Source of the DNA: Nonomuraea sp. SYSU D8015
GTDB taxonomy: Bacteria; Actinomycetota; Actinomycetes; Streptosporangiales; Streptosporangiaceae
Assembly: GCF_008065375.1 (NCBI RefSeq)
Contig: NZ_VJYI01000012.1
Span: 1 to 64,000 of the forward strand
DNA length: 64,000 nt
Reading direction: 5' to 3'
The position numbers were made by a program, and so were the translations under genes. The notes under the pieces were generated by a model that did no database searches, was not told the DNA's origin, and saw only the letters and a list, made by a program, of their open reading frames with translations. Shown piece by piece: positions 24,730 through 35,480 of this stretch (within the stretch, counting starts at the first letter, position 1; every line of letters starts with the position of its first letter).

Positions 24730-25005
24730 ATGTCGGCCACGCCGCGCGAGCACACGCGCACGTACTATCTCGGCAAACTGGCCACGGAGCTGGAACAGCG
24801 CGGGCTGACGGCGACGCTGCGGCCGTACCCGCCCGCGCTGCGGATCAGCGATCCCGACACCGTCATGCTGGTGGAGACGATCGACTGCGTGCCGCTCTCC
24901 GAAGGGTGGTTCTACCGGTGGTCGTGGGGCGAACTCGTCGGCCTCGCCGACGACCCGGCCCTCGCCGCCGAACGCATCGTCCGCGTCCTCGCCGCCCGCC
25001 AGTGA
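24730..25005 (+). CDS. hypothetical protein, 91 residues
   Basis: A small soluble protein (REHTRTYYLGKLATELEQRGLTATLRPYPPALRISDPDTVMLVETIDC...WFYRWSWGELVGLADDPALAAERIVRVL). The layout (helix, strand, RISDPD, WFYRWSWGE) resembles small actinobacterial proteins often found near regulatory genes; no function is known to me. ATG 24730 has only a close GGAG. No neighbour in operon: 40 bp after pssA. The 249 bp that follow hold no gene I can support. Confidence 0.6.
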   Translation: MSATPREHTRTYYLGKLATELEQRGLTATLRPYPPALRISDPDTVMLVETIDCVPLSEGWFYRWSWGELVGLADDPALAAERIVRVLAARQ

Positions 25006-25254
25006 ACACCACCAGGTCTCGACGCGCGCGACGGGGACGGCCCCACACCGCCTGATACGTCGGAAACAGTGCCGTCGGCGCCGACAGGGCGCGGCAACGG
25101 CCGGGTCACGGGCACGAGAGCGCGAGCGCCGAGGACGTGCCGGCGGAGGCGCCAGGCAAGGCGGCGGTCCCGGGCCGCGATCGCAGCGGGCACCGGATGA
25201 CCGGTGGGTTCGCACATGGGGCACAGGCAGCGGACGGTCAGGTGCGGAGGTCGG

Positions 25255-25914
25255 TTACCAGCCGCGGGCCTTCCACTCCGGGAGAGCGGGGCGTTCGGCG
25301 CCGAGCGTGGTGTCCTTGCCGTGGCCCGGGTAGACCCAGGTCTCGTCGGGGAGGCGGTTGAAGATGCGCTCGACCACGTCGTTGTAGAGCTGGTTGAAGC
25401 GCTCCGGATCCTTCCAGGTGTTGCCCACGCCGCCGGGGAACAGGGAGTCGCCCGTGAACAGGTGGGTCCCGCCCGCCTCGCCGCCGTCGTACAGGAGCGC
25501 GATCGAGCCCGGCGTGTGCCCCCGCAAGTGGACGACCTCCAGAGTGACCTCACCGAACGTGATCGTGTCGCCGTGCTCCACCGTGCGGTTCACCGGCAGC
25601 GGGAGGGCCGGCGCGTCCAGCGGGTGGGCGATCAGCTGCGCGCCCGTGACCTTGGTCACCTGCTCCAGCGCCTGCCAGTGGTCGCCGTGCTGGTGCGTCG
25701 TGACGATCGCGGCGATCGGCTGGTCGGCGATCAGCGCGAGCAGTCGGTCGGACTCGGCCGCGGCGTCGATGAGCAGGCCGTCGCCGGTCTCCGTGCAGCG
25801 CAGAAGATAGGCGTTGTTGTCGTACGGGCCGACGGCGAGCTTGCAGATCGTCAACGCCGGCAGCTCACGCACGTCGGCGGGACCGCCGACCTGGACGTCA
25901 CCTGTGTAGGTCAT
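25255..25914 (-). CDS. MBL-fold metallo-hydrolase (glyoxalase II-like)
   Basis: 219 residues. Metal motif TTHQHGDHWQAL (~71), HLRGHTPGSIALLY (~131), FTGDSLFPGGVGN (~153) and YPGHGKDTTLG (~197) give the complete seven ligands of a glyoxalase II-type site. The substrate may be a mycothiol- or other thiol-ester, but this is not readable. ATG 25914 has GGAGGG six bases upstream, and its ATGA overlaps the stop of the DinB-like gene, so both are co-translated; that neighbour hints at mycothiol chemistry. Confidence 0.88.
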   Translation of the reverse strand: MTYTGDVQVGGPADVRELPALTICKLAVGPYDNNAYLLRCTETGDGLLIDAAAESDRLLALIADQPIAAIVTTHQHGDHWQALEQVTKVTGAQLIAHPLDAPALPLPVNRTVEHGDTITFGEVTLEVVHLRGHTPGSIALLYDGGEAGGTHLFTGDSLFPGGVGNTWKDPERFNQLYNDVVERIFNRLPDETWVYPGHGKDTTLGAERPALPEWKARGW

Positions 25915-26783
25915 GGGTAGCCCTCCGGAGGCGTCGTGGGCAGATCCGCGGGGGCCGGCATCGTCAGCCACGGCGGCGGCTCTGGAAGGCCCGTCCCTCC
26001 GGGGCCTGGCATGAACGGCTGCCCCACGGGCACCAGACTAACGCCCTTGCCGTCCGACCGGCCGGTCAGCCAGGCCAGGATGTCCCGTGGCATCCCTTGG
26101 ACGGCGGGCCCGGTGCCGAGATCGCGCCATCGGGCGATGACGTGGCTCGGGTGCTCGTCGGGCGGATGGGGTGGTTCGCCGCAGGCTTCCGCCGGTTCGG
26201 CGGTCGTTCGCGTCGATGCTCGATCGGCGAGGAGGACGATCTCGCTCACCGTGCTGCGCTCGTGTGACCAGGTGGCCAGGCAGTCGTGGAGCTCGCGCCG
26301 GACGAACGGCTCCGGCCAGTCGTCGGGGCGGTATCCGGCGTCGAGGTCAACGTGATGGAAGCCGATCTCGCGGAGGCGGCGTACCAGGACGTACCAGGCG
26401 GGGTGGGGTGGTGGGCGCATGCCCTCGACCTGAGCGGACCACGCCTGCTCGGGGAGGTCGCGGATGGCGGCGGCGAGTCGGGCGGCGCTGTCTTCCAGGT
26501 CGGCGAGGTGCCGGGCGGCGGGCTGGGCGGCCGCAACCTCGATCTCGGTGGCTCTGGCGTGGAGTGAGGGGTACTGGGGGGTTCTGACGCCGGTGCGGGC
26601 CCAGGTCAGGAGGTTGAGGTGGGAGTCGGCGTTCCTGGTGACGTGGGCGAGCACGTGGCCTCTGGTCCAGCCGGGCAGGAGGGAGGGGGCGGTGATGTCG
26701 GCGTCGGAGAGGGACGCGGCCGTGGCCAGCAGCTGGTTGGTGGCCGAGGCGAGTTCGGCCTGCAGCGCGGGTAGGACGGTCAT
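25911..26783 (-). CDS. mycothiol-dependent maleylpyruvate isomerase (DinB-like) family protein
   Basis: 290 residues. The N-terminal four-helix bundle has ITAPSLLPGWTRGHVLAHVTRNADSHLNLLTW with the His ligands, and later LREIGFHHVDLDAGYRPDDWPEPF, both typical of the maleylpyruvate isomerase family (TIGR03083), whose characterised members use mycothiol. The C-terminal ~100 residues include the WLTGRSDGKGV-type domain of this group. ATG 26783; the 4-bp overlap with the MBL hydrolase suggests a shared detoxification role. Transcribed divergently from uvrA. Confidence 0.85.
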   Translation of the reverse strand: MTVLPALQAELASATNQLLATAASLSDADITAPSLLPGWTRGHVLAHVTRNADSHLNLLTWARTGVRTPQYPSLHARATEIEVAAAQPAARHLADLEDSAARLAAAIRDLPEQAWSAQVEGMRPPPHPAWYVLVRRLREIGFHHVDLDAGYRPDDWPEPFVRRELHDCLATWSHERSTVSEIVLLADRASTRTTAEPAEACGEPPHPPDEHPSHVIARWRDLGTGPAVQGMPRDILAWLTGRSDGKGVSLVPVGQPFMPGPGGTGLPEPPPWLTMPAPADLPTTPPEGYP

Positions 26784-26905
26784 GTCTGGATATTTCCCCA
26801 CGTAGGGTGTTTCAGCTGATGACGGGCATAAAACCCCCGGTCGGAGCGTTAATAGGCGAAGGCCTCCTGCCGAGGTGGTGGATGGCCGTAACCTGTGAGG
26901 GACGG

Positions 26906-26942
26906 ATTTTCGGGGGCCGCGAAGCGGGCACCCGAAATTGTC
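26906..26942. promoter_or_regulatory. inverted repeat in the uvrA upstream region
   Basis: In the 217-bp divergent gap before uvrA, TTTCGGG and CCCGAAA form 7-base arms about 16 bases apart. No LexA-type GAAC...GTTC box was recognised in the gap. The function of the repeat is unknown. Confidence 0.3.
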
Positions 26943-27000
26943 GGAGCCCCCGTCTACCATCCCCCGTGGACCTATCCGCCTTTCGACTTCCGGGATCGCC

Positions 27001-29838
<2,838 letters not shown>

Positions 29839-29847
29839 CGCCGGCGG

Positions 29848-30570
29848 TCATGCGGCGCGGCGGCGGCGCCTGGCGGCGTCGCCGCGCTCCAGCCACCACT
29901 CGGCGAACACCAACGGCAGCACCCAGCCCAGCCAGGCGCTCAGCCCCGCCACCGTGCTCGCCAGCAGCCTCTCGTCGCCGTGGAAGGTCGTCTCCAACTG
30001 CGGCGACAGGGCGATGACGAACACGACGCCCCACAGGCGGTTCGTGATGATCGACATGGTCAGGGCGAAGCTGCGGACCATCCACCGGCGATGATCGGCG
30101 AACCTGCCCTGCCTGGCCATCCGCCAGCCCGCCAGCGTGCAGCCCACCCAGAGGAGCGCCAGCACGACCCCGCTGGCGGCGGTGACCGGGCCGAAGTAGG
30201 GGGTGGTGACGGAGACGATCAACCCCAGCACGCCGCTGGGAAGGCAGCCGGCGAAGACGTACATCCGGCCGATCCTGCGGTGTGCGCGGGGGTGGCGGGC
30301 GCGGAACCAGGGCCAGATCTGCAGGCAGCACGTGATCATCGCGATGGAGCCGAAGAGGACGTGCAGGGACAGGATCGCGAAGTGCGGCGGGAAGTAGTCG
30401 GGCGCGGGCACGCGCGACTGGGCCGGGTCCAGGGAGAGGTACGGCGGCAGCGAGAACGCGACGAACGCGACCGCCACCACCACCAGCGGCGTCACCCACG
30501 GACGGCGCCACCAGGTGGGACGGGGCCGCAGGGCGGGGGCGGCGGGCGGGTGCTCTGTCGAAAGGCTCAT
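29848..30570 (-). CDS. DUF2306 family membrane protein
   Basis: 240 residues with seven hydrophobic stretches. ILSLHVLFGSIAMITCCLQIWPWFRARHPRAHRRIGRMYVFAG matches the DUF2306 pattern (a His in the helix, then R-x-H-R-x-IG-R-Y), a family of predicted cytochrome-b-like membrane proteins without an assigned function. Conserved HRRWMVRSFALTM follows. The ATG at 30570 is convergent to uvrA, and its stop is only ~10 bp from the uvrA stop. Confidence 0.83.
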   Translation of the reverse strand: MSLSTEHPPAAPALRPRPTWWRRPWVTPLVVVAVAFVAFSLPPYLSLDPAQSRVPAPDYFPPHFAILSLHVLFGSIAMITCCLQIWPWFRARHPRAHRRIGRMYVFAGCLPSGVLGLIVSVTTPYFGPVTAASGVVLALLWVGCTLAGWRMARQGRFADHRRWMVRSFALTMSIITNRLWGVVFVIALSPQLETTFHGDERLLASTVAGLSAWLGWVLPLVFAEWWLERGDAARRRRRAA

Positions 30571-30832
30571 GGTCCTGAGGGTCCGGGCACCCGCTGACGA
30601 CGGGCCTACCAGCCGCTGACGGTTCGCCCGGAGAGCCGGTCAGGGCCACGGTGACACGCCCGGCCGGGGCCGGCCGCAGGAGGGGCGGGTGGCGCGTCGC
30701 TCGGGCCTGTCACAGCGGGTTGCGGCGGCTTGCCGGGAGCGGCACCCGATCTCGGGACCGAGGCGTCCTGCCAATAAAGTTGTTCCCCGTAGAGACCTGA
30801 CCTGCAGGGGTCGGCGGCGACGCGGGGGAGTC

Positions 30833-31264
30833 ATGACGGTCGATGAACGGGGCGCAGCCATGCCCGAAAACGGTCTCGGGCGGCGCGAGGTGCTGGGTGC
30901 GGCCGGGGTCGCGGCGTGCGGGCTGGCTCTCGCCGGCTGCGGCACGAGGGACACCAAGGCGCAGCTCAATCTCAAGGGCAAGGTCATCGCCAAGACGGCC
31001 GACGTGCCCGTGGGCGGCGGCAAGGTGATCGAGGACCTGAACATCGTGGTGGCGCAGCCCGCGCAGGGCGTCTACAAGGCGTACAGCTCGATCTGCACGC
31101 ACAAGGGCTGTGCGGTCGGCACGCCCAAGGACAACGTCATGCGGTGCGCCTGCCACGGCAGCGAGTTCGCCGCCGACAGCGGCAAGCCCACCAAGGGGCC
31201 CGCGACCGCCCCGTTGGCCGCGTTCCAGGTCAAGGTCCAGGGCGACGGCATCGTGGTGGCGTGA
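30833..31264 (+). CDS. Rieske [2Fe-2S] Tat lipoprotein 1
   Basis: 143 residues. The N-terminus has a twin-arginine motif (RREVLGAAG) and a lipobox LAGC (~42), so it is exported folded and lipid-anchored. A Rieske domain follows with both cluster motifs, CTHKGC (~90) and CACHG (~109), and the preceding VPVGGGKVI strand typical of these small proteins. The electron partner is unknown. GGGGGAG precedes ATG 30833; a second ATG nine codons later is possible. First of three tandem paralogues. Confidence 0.88.
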   Translation: MTVDERGAAMPENGLGRREVLGAAGVAACGLALAGCGTRDTKAQLNLKGKVIAKTADVPVGGGKVIEDLNIVVAQPAQGVYKAYSSICTHKGCAVGTPKDNVMRCACHGSEFAADSGKPTKGPATAPLAAFQVKVQGDGIVVA

Positions 31265-31368
31265 ACGCGTAATTGTGCGCAGTCCCCCGGGATTGGGTTC
31301 GGGCATGCTGAACCGGCGCGAGGGCGCCGGCCGTACCTGAAGTAGAACCAACCTGGGAGGACACAACC

Positions 31369-31854
31369 ATGACGGATACGACGCGCCGGAGGATGATGAT
31401 CGGCGCAGGAGGCGCCGGGCTCGCGGCGGTCTTGTCGGGGTGCGTCAGCTATGGCTCGCCGACGACGGAGGCGAGCGTGGAGCCGCCCGCCGAGGCGCCC
31501 GCCGAAGACCCGGCCGAATACCCGGCCGAGGAGGCGTCGTCCGCGGCACCGAAGAAGAAGCCGGCCGCGAAGGCGCTGGCGGACACCAGTGACATCCCCG
31601 AAGGCGGCGGAAAGGTCTTCGAGGCTCAGAAGATCGTGGTCGTGCAGCCGACGGCGGGTGATTTCAAGGCGTTCAGCGCGGTCTGCACCCACGCGGGTTG
31701 CACGGTCGCCAGCGTCCAGAACAAGACGATCAACTGTCCGTGCCACGGGAGCAAGTTCAGCATCGAGGACGGTTCCCCCACCGCCGGGCCTGCGAGCGAT
31801 CCGCTCGAGGAGAAGAAGATCACGGTGGACGGGGACAAGATTCGCCTCGCATAA
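31369..31854 (+). CDS. Rieske [2Fe-2S] Tat lipoprotein 2
   Basis: 161 residues. Tat motif TRRRMMIGAGG and lipobox LSGC, then a ~40-residue Pro/Ala/Glu linker (PAEAPAEDPAEYPAEEA) that would hold the domain away from the membrane. The Rieske domain has CTHAGC and CPCHGSKF. ATG 31369 follows GGGAGG. The linker sets it apart from the first paralogue. The two lie 104 bp apart. Confidence 0.9.
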   Translation: MTDTTRRRMMIGAGGAGLAAVLSGCVSYGSPTTEASVEPPAEAPAEDPAEYPAEEASSAAPKKKPAAKALADTSDIPEGGGKVFEAQKIVVVQPTAGDFKAFSAVCTHAGCTVASVQNKTINCPCHGSKFSIEDGSPTAGPASDPLEEKKITVDGDKIRLA

Positions 31855-31910
31855 GCGTTACATAAGAGGCGTCTCATCATTTTCTCACCTGCGTGCGCTT
31901 GGGTGAGCGC

Positions 31911-32369
31911 ATGACAGAAGACCTTCGTAGCCGCCGGGCGGTGATCGCCGGCGTGGGCGCCGGTGGCCTCGCACTGGCGATCACCGCCTGCGGCGGTGGC
32001 ACCGACACCGCATCGACCGCCGGCACCACCGATTCGGGCGCGACCGCATCGGGCGCGCCTGAGTCCAGCGCTCCCCAGGCGGGCGCCGCGCTGGCCAAGA
32101 CCGCCGACATCCCCGTGGGCGGCGGCACGATCTTCAAGGAGCAGAAGGTCGTGATCACGCAGCCCACCGAGGGCGAGTTCAAGGCGTTCAGCGCGGTCTG
32201 CACCCACCAGGGGTGCTCGGTCGGGAGCGTGGAGGGCGGCGCGATCGTCTGTCCGTGCCACAACAGCAAGTTCAACATCACCGACGGCGCGGTCACGGCC
32301 GGACCGGCCGACAAGCCGCTGCCCGCGCAGCAGATCAAGGTCGAGGGCGACCAGATCACGCTCGCGTAG
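31911..32369 (+). CDS. Rieske [2Fe-2S] Tat lipoprotein 3
   Basis: 152 residues. Tat motif SRRAVIAGVG and lipobox ITAC, a Thr/Ala/Ser/Gly linker, then a Rieske domain with CTHQGC and CPCHNSKF (Asn in place of the usual Gly after CPCH). The domain is most similar to paralogue 2 (KAFSAVCTH...CPCH). ATG 31911 was chosen over a GTG 18 bases upstream on account of GGGTGAG. It ends ~100 bp before uvrC. Confidence 0.88.
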   Translation: MTEDLRSRRAVIAGVGAGGLALAITACGGGTDTASTAGTTDSGATASGAPESSAPQAGAALAKTADIPVGGGTIFKEQKVVITQPTEGEFKAFSAVCTHQGCSVGSVEGGAIVCPCHNSKFNITDGAVTAGPADKPLPAQQIKVEGDQITLA

Positions 32370-32468
32370 TGGCGTACGTGCCGGGATGGGCCGCCGTGCC
32401 GGATGGGGTTCGGCGGGCGGCCCTCCTGGCGGGACCACCTTGTCGGTGAGGGCTACTAGGCTTTGGTC

Positions 32469-34397
32469 GTGGCGAGATCAGCGGGCAGCCCCTTGAGTTT
32501 CCGGCCCAAACCGGGCTCGATCCCCGATTCCCCGGGGGTCTACCGGTTCAGGGACGCGCACGGCCGGGTGATCTATGTCGGCAAGGCCAAGAGTCTGCGC
32601 CAGCGGCTCAACTCCTACTTCGCCGACTTCTCCGCGCTGCACCCGCGCACGCAGTCCATGCTGACCACGGCCGCCGACGTCGACTGGACCGTCGTCGGCA
32701 CCGAGGTCGAGGCGCTGCAGCTCGAATACTCCTGGATCAAGGAGTTCGACCCGCGCTTCAACGTGAAATACCGCGACGACAAGTCCTACCCCTACCTCGC
32801 GGTCACCTTGGGGGAGGACTTCCCGCGGGTCCAGGTCATGCGCGGCGCCAAGCGCAAGGGCACGCGTTACTTCGGCCCCTACTCCCACGCCTGGGCCATC
32901 AGGGAGACCGTCGACCTGCTGCTGCGGGTCTTCCCGGTCCGCACGTGCAGCGCGGGCGTGTTCAAGCGGGCCGGGCAGATCGGGCGGCCCTGCCTGCTCG
33001 GCTACATCGACAAGTGCTCGGCGCCCTGCGTCGGCCGGGTCACCCCGGAGGAGCACCGCGCGCTGGCCGAAGACTTCTGCGACTTCATGGCGGGCAACAC
33101 CAGCCGCTTCATCAGGCGGCTGGAGAAGGAGATGCGCGAGGCCGCCGCCGAGCAGGAATACGAGCGCGCCGCCCGGCTCAGAGACGACATCCAGGCCCTG
33201 CAGCGGGCGCTGGAGAAGCAGGCCGTCGTGCTCGGCGAGGGCACAGACGCCGACGTGATCGCGCTGGCCGAAGACCCGCTAGAGGCCGCCGTCCAGGTCT
33301 TCTACGTACGTGGCGGCCGCATCCGCGGCCAGCGCGGATGGGTGGTCGACAAGGTCGAGGAGCCCTCGCCGGGCGAGCTGGTCGAGCAGTTCCTGCTGCA
33401 GATGTACGCCGAGGCGAGCCCCGAGTCGATGCCCCGCGAGGTGCTCGTGCCCGCCCTGCCGCCCGACCACGAGGCGGTCGCCGAGCTGCTGGCCGAGCAG
33501 CGCCGCGCCAGGGTCGAGGTGCGCGTGCCGCAGCGCGGCGACAAGAAGGCGCTGATGGAGACCGTCGAGCGCAACGCCAAGGAGTCGCTCGCGCAACACA
33601 AGATCCGCCGCGCGAGCGACCTGACCACCCGCAGCAAGGCCCTTCAGGAGATCGCCGACGCGCTCGACCTCGACCAGGCGCCGCTGCGCATCGAGTGCTA
33701 CGACGTCTCCCACCTGCAGGGCGAAAACGTCGTGGCGTCGATGGTGGTCTTCGAGGACGGCCTGGCGCGCAAGAGCGAATACCGGCGTTTCGCCGTCAAG
33801 ACCAAGGAGGGCGACGTCGCCTCGATCCACGAGGTGATCCTCCGGCGCTTCCGCCGTTACCTGGAAGAACGCTCCGCGACCGGCGAGCTGGCCCCCGACG
33901 ACCAGGACGCCCACGGCCCCATCGACCCCGAGACGGGCAAGCCGCGCAAGTTCGCCTACCCGCCCAACCTCGTCGTGGTCGACGGCGCGGGCCCGCAGGC
34001 GGCGGCCGCCCAGCGGGCGCTCGACGAGCTCGGCATGGACGACGTGGCCGTCTGCGGGCTCGCCAAGCGGCTGGAGGAGGTGTGGCTGCCCGGCGACGAC
34101 CAGCCGGTGATCATGCCCCGGTCGAGCGAGGGCCTCTACCTGCTGCAACGCGTACGAGACGAGGCACACAGGTTCGCCATCACCTACCATCGTTCCAAGA
34201 GGTCGAAGACGGTGAAGGAGAGCGCGCTCGACGGCGTGCCCGGCCTCGGCCCGGCCCGCCGGCAGGCGTTGCTCAAGCACTTCGGCTCCGTGAAGAAGCT
34301 GCGTGAGGCCACCGCCTCGGACATCTGCGAGGTCCCCGGCATCGGCCCGTCCCTCGCCGAGGTGATCGTGTCGACGCTGAAGGGAGAGTCACCGTGA
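32469..34397 (+). CDS. uvrC: excinuclease ABC subunit C
   Basis: 642 residues. Makes both incisions in excision repair. GIY-YIG nuclease: PGVYRFRDAHGRVIYVGKAKSLRQRL (~15-42). Then the UVR motif (EYERAARLRDDIQAL, ~228), the RNase H-like endonuclease region (RIECYDVSHLQGENVVASMVVFEDG), and a C-terminal double helix-hairpin-helix (VPGLGPARRQALLKHFGS, VPGIGPSLAEVI). GTG 32469 was chosen; TTG 32463 is two codons earlier. It heads the conserved uvrC-rapZ-yvcK-whiA order. Confidence 0.95.
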   Translation: MARSAGSPLSFRPKPGSIPDSPGVYRFRDAHGRVIYVGKAKSLRQRLNSYFADFSALHPRTQSMLTTAADVDWTVVGTEVEALQLEYSWIKEFDPRFNVKYRDDKSYPYLAVTLGEDFPRVQVMRGAKRKGTRYFGPYSHAWAIRETVDLLLRVFPVRTCSAGVFKRAGQIGRPCLLGYIDKCSAPCVGRVTPEEHRALAEDFCDFMAGNTSRFIRRLEKEMREAAAEQEYERAARLRDDIQALQRALEKQAVVLGEGTDADVIALAEDPLEAAVQVFYVRGGRIRGQRGWVVDKVEEPSPGELVEQFLLQMYAEASPESMPREVLVPALPPDHEAVAELLAEQRRARVEVRVPQRGDKKALMETVERNAKESLAQHKIRRASDLTTRSKALQEIADALDLDQAPLRIECYDVSHLQGENVVASMVVFEDGLARKSEYRRFAVKTKEGDVASIHEVILRRFRRYLEERSATGELAPDDQDAHGPIDPETGKPRKFAYPPNLVVVDGAGPQAAAAQRALDELGMDDVAVCGLAKRLEEVWLPGDDQPVIMPRSSEGLYLLQRVRDEAHRFAITYHRSKRSKTVKESALDGVPGLGPARRQALLKHFGSVKKLREATASDICEVPGIGPSLAEVIVSTLKGESP

Positions 34398-34409
34398 TCA
34401 CGCCACGAT

Positions 34410-34431
34410 GCTCCGGCGCGGGTGCCGGAGC
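34410..34431 (+). terminator. hairpin after uvrC
   Basis: GCTCCGGC (34410-34417) and GCCGGAGC (34424-34431) form an 8-bp perfect stem with a 6-base loop, 13 bp after the uvrC stop. No T-tract. The rest of the 162-bp gap to rapZ shows nothing further that I can name. Confidence 0.5.
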
Positions 34432-34559
34432 CGTAGGGCCGAGCCGCTATGGTGGATGGCGTGCCGCGATGACCGAGCCGGGTGTGCAGGTCGGCCGCCG
34501 TGCGGTGAGCGCCCGGATCGCTGGGCCGGCGGACGTGGCCGGCCGGGAAGGGCGTTGAC

Positions 34560-35480
34560 ATGGACACCCGTGAGGGCAGCTCCGGTGACCGGGCTGACGG
34601 GCGGAAAGAGGCGATGAGCGCCGGGCCGGCGTTCGTCATCGTGACCGGCATGTCCGGCGCGGGGCGCAGCACCGCCGCCAAGGCTCTGGAGGACCTGGGC
34701 TGGTTCGTCATCGACAACCTGCCGCCCGGGCTGCTGTTCGCGATGGCCGAGGAGGCCGGCAAGGTCAAGCTGGCCGCCGACAAGGTGGCGGCCGTCGTCG
34801 ACGTGCGCAGCCTGGCCTTCACCACCGATCTCAACGCGGCCATCGAGGAGCTCGAAGGGCGCGGCGTGCGGGTGCGCGTCGTGTTCCTGGAGGCCAGCGA
34901 CGAGGAGCTGGTGCGGCGGTTCGAGAACGTCCGCAGGCCCCACCCGCTGCAGGGCGAGGGGCGGCTGGTCGACGGGATCGCCCGCGAGCGCGGCATCCTG
35001 CGCGAGGTGCGCGCCAACGCCGACCTGGTCATCGACACCTCCTCGCACAACGTGCACGAGCTGCGCAACAAGATCGTCGCGTACTTCGGCGGCGAGGACC
35101 GGCCGGGGCTGCGGCTCAACGTGGTGTCCTTCGGCTTCAAGTACGGCCTGCCGGTCGACGCCGACCTCGTCGTGGACTGCCGCTTCCTGCCCAACCCGCA
35201 CTGGGTGCCCGAGCTGCGGCCGATGAACGGGCTGGAGGCCCCGGTCCGCGACTACGTGCTGGGCCAGCCCGGGGCCAAGGAGTTCCTCGACGCCTACGAG
35301 GAGGTCCTACGGGTGGTCGCGACCGGCTACGCGCGCGAGGGCAAGAGCTACGCGACGCTGGCGGTGGGTTGCACGGGTGGCAAGCACCGCAGCGTGGCCA
35401 TGGCCGAGCAGGTCGCCGCCCGCCTGCGCGACCGTGGGGTGGAGGTCCAGGTGAGCCACCGGGATGTGGGGCGGGAGTGA
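34560..35480 (+). CDS. rapZ: RapZ/YvcJ family nucleotide-binding protein
   Basis: 306 residues. Walker A VTGMSGAGRSTAAK is at ~28-41, and the C-terminal domain carries GCTGGKHRSVAMAEQVAARL and FKYGLPVDADLVVDCRFLPNP, both strongly conserved. In E. coli RapZ delivers the GlmZ sRNA to RNase E; in Gram-positives the role is unclear. ATG 34560 has AAGGG nearby; a later ATG (34614) would drop 18 residues. The stop overlaps the yvcK start as GTGA. Confidence 0.93.
   Translation: MDTREGSSGDRADGRKEAMSAGPAFVIVTGMSGAGRSTAAKALEDLGWFVIDNLPPGLLFAMAEEAGKVKLAADKVAAVVDVRSLAFTTDLNAAIEELEGRGVRVRVVFLEASDEELVRRFENVRRPHPLQGEGRLVDGIARERGILREVRANADLVIDTSSHNVHELRNKIVAYFGGEDRPGLRLNVVSFGFKYGLPVDADLVVDCRFLPNPHWVPELRPMNGLEAPVRDYVLGQPGAKEFLDAYEEVLRVVATGYAREGKSYATLAVGCTGGKHRSVAMAEQVAARLRDRGVEVQVSHRDVGRE

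Noticed and set aside
26784..27000. LexA/SOS box before uvrA
   Set aside because: No GAAC-N4-GTTC-like sequence could be found by eye.
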